Shown in pieces: positions 61,397 to 64,000 of a stretch of DNA of 64,000 bases. Within the stretch, counting starts at the first letter, position 1, and every line of letters starts with the position of its first letter. The stretch is from Gordonia prachuapensis. GTDB lineage: Bacteria > Actinomycetota > Actinomycetes > Mycobacteriales > Mycobacteriaceae. The notes beneath the pieces are model-generated. The model made no database searches. It saw nothing but the letters and a program-made list of their open reading frames with translations, and was not told where the DNA came from. A program made the translations under genes and the position numbers. The stretch lies in the NCBI RefSeq assembly GCF_036350515.1, contig NZ_JAZDUE010000017.1, positions 1 through 64,000 on the forward strand, given 5' to 3'.

Positions 61397-62292
61397 TTCT
61401 GCTCCTCCTGCTCGCCCTGCCATTCGGTGACGGCGTGCTGGTAGTCGGCTTCGTCGACCTCGAGGAATCGTTTCGAGAACGCCGCCCAGGTCTCCGGGTC
61501 CTTGGCCGATTCCACATAGAACTGCTGGAACTTCTCATCACGGCCGTACTCGCCCGCAAACGTGAAATGTGCGCCGTTCGGTGCGTGCACGACACGGTCG
61601 ACGTTCATCCGATTGAGCAGCATACGTTGCGTCGGTACGGTTTTCACCAGCACCTCGGTGGACACCAGTTGGTCGGTCTCCAAGTACCGGCGATCGGCGG
61701 CGGCGCAGAAGATGTCGTCCATGTACGGGTCGACGCCGGTGTAGGCGGCGTTGCCGCGGCTGTCGGCGAGATCGAGATGGACGAACGCTGCATCGAGACG
61801 CAACGCGGGCATCGCGATCAGCGTCTCGGTCCGGCCATCGGCCGACGGGTACGGCGAGGTGACGGTCTTGAGCTCGCCCTCCCAGAAGTTCGGCACGTCC
61901 GAACCGAGGCCGGCGCGGATGGGCAGGAACGGTACCCGGGAGGCCGCCGCCTCGAGGCCGCACTTGACCATGCCCTCGTCCATCTCACGTGCCTCGAGGG
62001 TTCCCGAGGTGCGGGCCTTGGCGAACCAGGGGTCGTAGAACGGGGCCGAGTCCAGCGACACGAAGCCGTAGTAGGCGCGCTTGACCTTTCCTGCCGCGCA
62101 GAGCAATCCGAGGTCGGGCCCGCCGTAGGTCACCACGGTCAGATCCTTGACGTCGGAGCGGGCCAACGCGCGGACGAGGGCCATCGGCTTGCGGCGTGAA
62201 CCCCAGCCGCCGATGCCGATGGTCATCCCGTCGCGCAGTTCGCCGATGACGTCGTCGAGGGAACTGGTCTTGTCGGTCGGTGTCGCCGCCAT
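61393..62292 (-). CDS. ipdA: COCHEA-CoA hydrolase subunit IpdA
   Basis: 299 residues, class I CoA-transferase-like alpha subunit: IGIGGWGSRRKPMA is the N-terminal motif and YGGPDLGLLCAAG the CoA-binding region. Pairs with IpdB. Its ATG shares a base with the echA20 stop (TGATG), so echA20-ipdA-ipdB-ipdC is one tightly coupled operon. Confidence 0.92.
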   Translation of the reverse strand: MAATPTDKTSSLDDVIGELRDGMTIGIGGWGSRRKPMALVRALARSDVKDLTVVTYGGPDLGLLCAAGKVKRAYYGFVSLDSAPFYDPWFAKARTSGTLEAREMDEGMVKCGLEAAASRVPFLPIRAGLGSDVPNFWEGELKTVTSPYPSADGRTETLIAMPALRLDAAFVHLDLADSRGNAAYTGVDPYMDDIFCAAADRRYLETDQLVSTEVLVKTVPTQRMLLNRMNVDRVVHAPNGAHFTFAGEYGRDEKFQQFYVESAKDPETWAAFSKRFLEVDEADYQHAVTEWQGEQEEQK

Positions 62293-63080
62293 CAGGGACG
62301 TCCTCCATTGCTGTTCGAACCGGCGGTGTCGAGGGCCTTACCGGTGGAGACGAATGCGTCGCGGTGTTCGTCGGCCACGCCGGCCAGATTGAGTTCGAAG
62401 GTGAAGCCCTGTTCGAGTCGGTAACTGCTCTTCACGTCGACCGGGTCGATGTGGTTGATGGCTTCCTTCGCGGCACGGATCACGCGGGTGTCCTTGGTGG
62501 TGATCTTCTCCGCGACCTCCATCGCCGCGTCGAGGAGCTCGTCGCGCGGCACCACGCGGTACACCGAGCCGAAGTGTTCGAGCTGCTGAGCGGTCACATT
62601 CTGCGCGGTGTAATAGAGGGTGCGCATCATGTGCTGCGGGACCAGCCGCGCGAGGTGGGTGGCCGCGCCGAGTGCGCCGCGGTCGACCTCGGGCAGTCCG
62701 AAGACAGCGTCGTCGGAAGCGACGATGACGTCGGCGTTGCCGACCAGTCCGATCCCGCCGCCGACGCAGAACCCGTTCACCGCGACGATCACCGGGACCT
62801 TGCAGTCATAGACAGCGGAGAATGCGGCAGCACAGCCGCGATTGGCGCCGATCAGGGCATCGAACCCTTCGGTCGCTTGCATCTCCTTGATGTCGACGCC
62901 GGCGTTGAAGCCGCGCCCCTCGGCTCGCAGGATCACCACGTGGGTGGACATGTCCTCGCCTGCCGCGGTGACGGCGTCGGCCAGCTCGAACCAGGCCGCG
63001 GACGGCAATGCGTTGACCGGCGGGTAGTCGACGGTCACCGTCACGATCCCGCTCTCGGTGCGTGTCGTGGTGATCGGCAC
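62292..63080 (-). CDS. echA20: Enoyl-CoA hydratase-family ring hydrolase EchA20
   Basis: 262 residues of the crotonase fold: LRAEGRGFNAGVDIKEM and NGFCVGGGIGLVGNADV contain the oxyanion hole. EchA20 opens the cholesterol D-ring remnant by hydrolysis. GTG 63080 with AGGAG is chosen; an in-frame TTG at 63113 lies inside the KstR2 operator and is rejected. First gene of the operon. Confidence 0.9.
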   Translation of the reverse strand: MPITTTRTESGIVTVTVDYPPVNALPSAAWFELADAVTAAGEDMSTHVVILRAEGRGFNAGVDIKEMQATEGFDALIGANRGCAAAFSAVYDCKVPVIVAVNGFCVGGGIGLVGNADVIVASDDAVFGLPEVDRGALGAATHLARLVPQHMMRTLYYTAQNVTAQQLEHFGSVYRVVPRDELLDAAMEVAEKITTKDTRVIRAAKEAINHIDPVDVKSSYRLEQGFTFELNLAGVADEHRDAFVSTGKALDTAGSNSNGGRP

Positions 63081-63107
63081 ACCTGCTCCTCTCGGGTACT
63101 CAACCGC

Positions 63108-63127
63108 AACCAAGCAAGTGCTTGGTT
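63108..63127. promoter_or_regulatory. KstR2 operator, echA20/SDR
   Basis: AACCAAGCAAGTGCTTGGTT is a near-perfect 20-bp palindrome (9-bp arms) containing CCAAGCAAGTGCTTGG (63110-63125), the best KstR2 match in the window. It precedes the SDR -10 (TAGGGT, 63134-63139) and covers the echA20 upstream region. Confidence 0.9.
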
Positions 63128-63146
63128 GTTTGGTAGGGTAGCACTC

Positions 63147-63980
63147 ATGAAGGCAGACGGGCAGACCGCAGGTCAGGCCGCCGGCGCGGCAGTCGGGGCC
63201 ACTCCGGTACCCGGTCGCGGTCTCGACCTCGGGCTGGACAAGAAGGTCGTGCTGGTGACGGGCGGGACGCGTGGCGTGGGCGCGGGCATCGCGCGCGTGC
63301 TGGCCGACCTCGGTGCCGTCCCCGTCGCGTGCGGCCGCAACGCGACGGCGGGTTCGGACATCGAGTTCATCGAATGTGACGTCCGAGACGCGGATGCGGT
63401 CGAGGCGATGGTGCGCGGGATCGCCGAGTCACACGGGCGGCTCGACGGCGTGGTCAACAACGCCGGCGGGTCGCCGTTCGCACTGGCCGCGGATGCGTCG
63501 CCGCGATTCTCGAGCAAGATCGTGGAGTTGAATCTGCTTGCGCCGTTGACCGTTGCGCGCGCCGCGCATGCGGTGATGCGCGACCAGGCCACCGGCGGTG
63601 CCATCGTGAACGTGTCGAGTGTCAGCGGGCACCGCCCGTCACCGGGCACGTCGGCGTACGGCGCGGCCAAGGCGGGCCTCGACAACGCGGTTACGTCGTT
63701 GGCGATCGAGTGGGCACCGCACGTGCGGATCAATTCGGTCGTGTGCGGATCGGTCCTCACCGAGCAGGCGCATCTGCATTTCGGCGACGACGCGGGGGTG
63801 GCAGCCGTGGGCGCGACGATCCCGATGGGCCGGCTGGCGATGCCGGAGGACGTCGGCAACGCGGTGGCGTTCCTGCTCAGTCCGCTCGCGGGTTACATCA
63901 CCGGCTCGACGCTGACCGTCCACGGTGGAGGGGAACGTCCGGCCTTCCTGGCCGCCGCCACCGCCGACAACAAGGTGTGA
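63147..63980 (+). CDS. Short-chain dehydrogenase of the KstR2 regulon (Rv3549c-like)
   Basis: 277 residues; SDR motifs VTGGTRGVGAG, NNAGG, and YGAAK. A 25-residue hydrophilic leader precedes the fold. Divergent from echA20 across the KstR2 site; ATG 63147 leaderless behind TAGGGT. Exact step in HIP catabolism is not known to me. Ends 20 bp before the window edge. Confidence 0.85.
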   Translation: MKADGQTAGQAAGAAVGATPVPGRGLDLGLDKKVVLVTGGTRGVGAGIARVLADLGAVPVACGRNATAGSDIEFIECDVRDADAVEAMVRGIAESHGRLDGVVNNAGGSPFALAADASPRFSSKIVELNLLAPLTVARAAHAVMRDQATGGAIVNVSSVSGHRPSPGTSAYGAAKAGLDNAVTSLAIEWAPHVRINSVVCGSVLTEQAHLHFGDDAGVAAVGATIPMGRLAMPEDVGNAVAFLLSPLAGYITGSTLTVHGGGERPAFLAAATADNKV

Positions 63981-64000
63981 TCCGCCGCCGGCAACACTGA

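Noticed and set aside
63081..63113. TTG start for echA20 at 63113
   Set aside because: It lies inside the KstR2 operator and lacks an SD, while GTG 63080 has AGGAG.

Overview
The window is GC-rich actinobacterial chromosome with dense, mostly SD-poor or leaderless genes. Gene content and order match Mycobacteriales: ppa / dacB / zinc protease / tilS / hpt / ftsH / folE-P-B-K / panC-D / coaX / lysS, followed by the KstR2 cholesterol-ring cluster. The overall picture (dispersed TTCGTGAC.. and CGAGTAGTC.. intergenic repeats, cholesterol catabolism, no mycobacterial PE/PPE genes) suggests Gordonia or a close relative. That assignment is inference from gene order, not a database match.

Layout. 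1-4.7 kb: a dispersed repeat, a CDF metal exporter behind a palindromic operator, a PPOX-fold protein, an M50 membrane protease with its partner, and purA. 4.8-9.4 kb: a membrane class III cyclase, PurT with a proline-rich tail, and two membrane proteins. 9.3-15.7 kb: an iron-siderophore uptake set (ATPase, two permeases, lipoprotein), a small secreted protein, and FprA ferredoxin reductase. 15.8-18 kb: a coupled membrane protein / rhodanese / MetZ sulfur operon. 18-21.8 kb: an ERCC4-nuclease/Lsr2-like fusion, isochorismate synthase, and a SAM-IV riboswitch ahead of a cysteine-desulfurase-like enzyme. 22-25.3 kb: a lone allantoicase and a MarR/MFS efflux pair. 25.4-45.5 kb: conserved housekeeping (pyrophosphatase, PBP4, TilS, Hpt, FtsH, folate and pantothenate/CoA synthesis, LysS), plus a rhodanese-like gene behind a cysteine-rich leader peptide and an aldehyde dehydrogenase.

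45.5-64 kb is the KstR2 regulon for degradation of the C and D rings of cholesterol (HIP pathway): fadD3, fadE30, ipdF, fadA6, an aldehyde dehydrogenase, kstR2, and then ipdC-ipdB-ipdA-echA20 divergent from an SDR gene. Three 16-bp sites of the form CCWAGCNNNNGCTWGG sit at the fadD3/fadE30, kstR2 and echA20/SDR promoters. About 7 kb of other genes separates kstR2 from the ipd block: an IrtAB-like ABC pair, an SOS-box-linked DUF222/HNH protein, and a TetR/acyltransferase pair.

Two genome-style patterns stand out. First, at least twelve genes have a -10-like hexamer ending 6-7 nt before the start codon, which predicts leaderless mRNAs. Second, several gene junctions, mainly convergent ones, carry long nested inverted repeats of unrelated sequence; two of these are exactly 106 bp long. 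No rRNA, tRNA, CRISPR array, insertion sequence or phage gene was seen.
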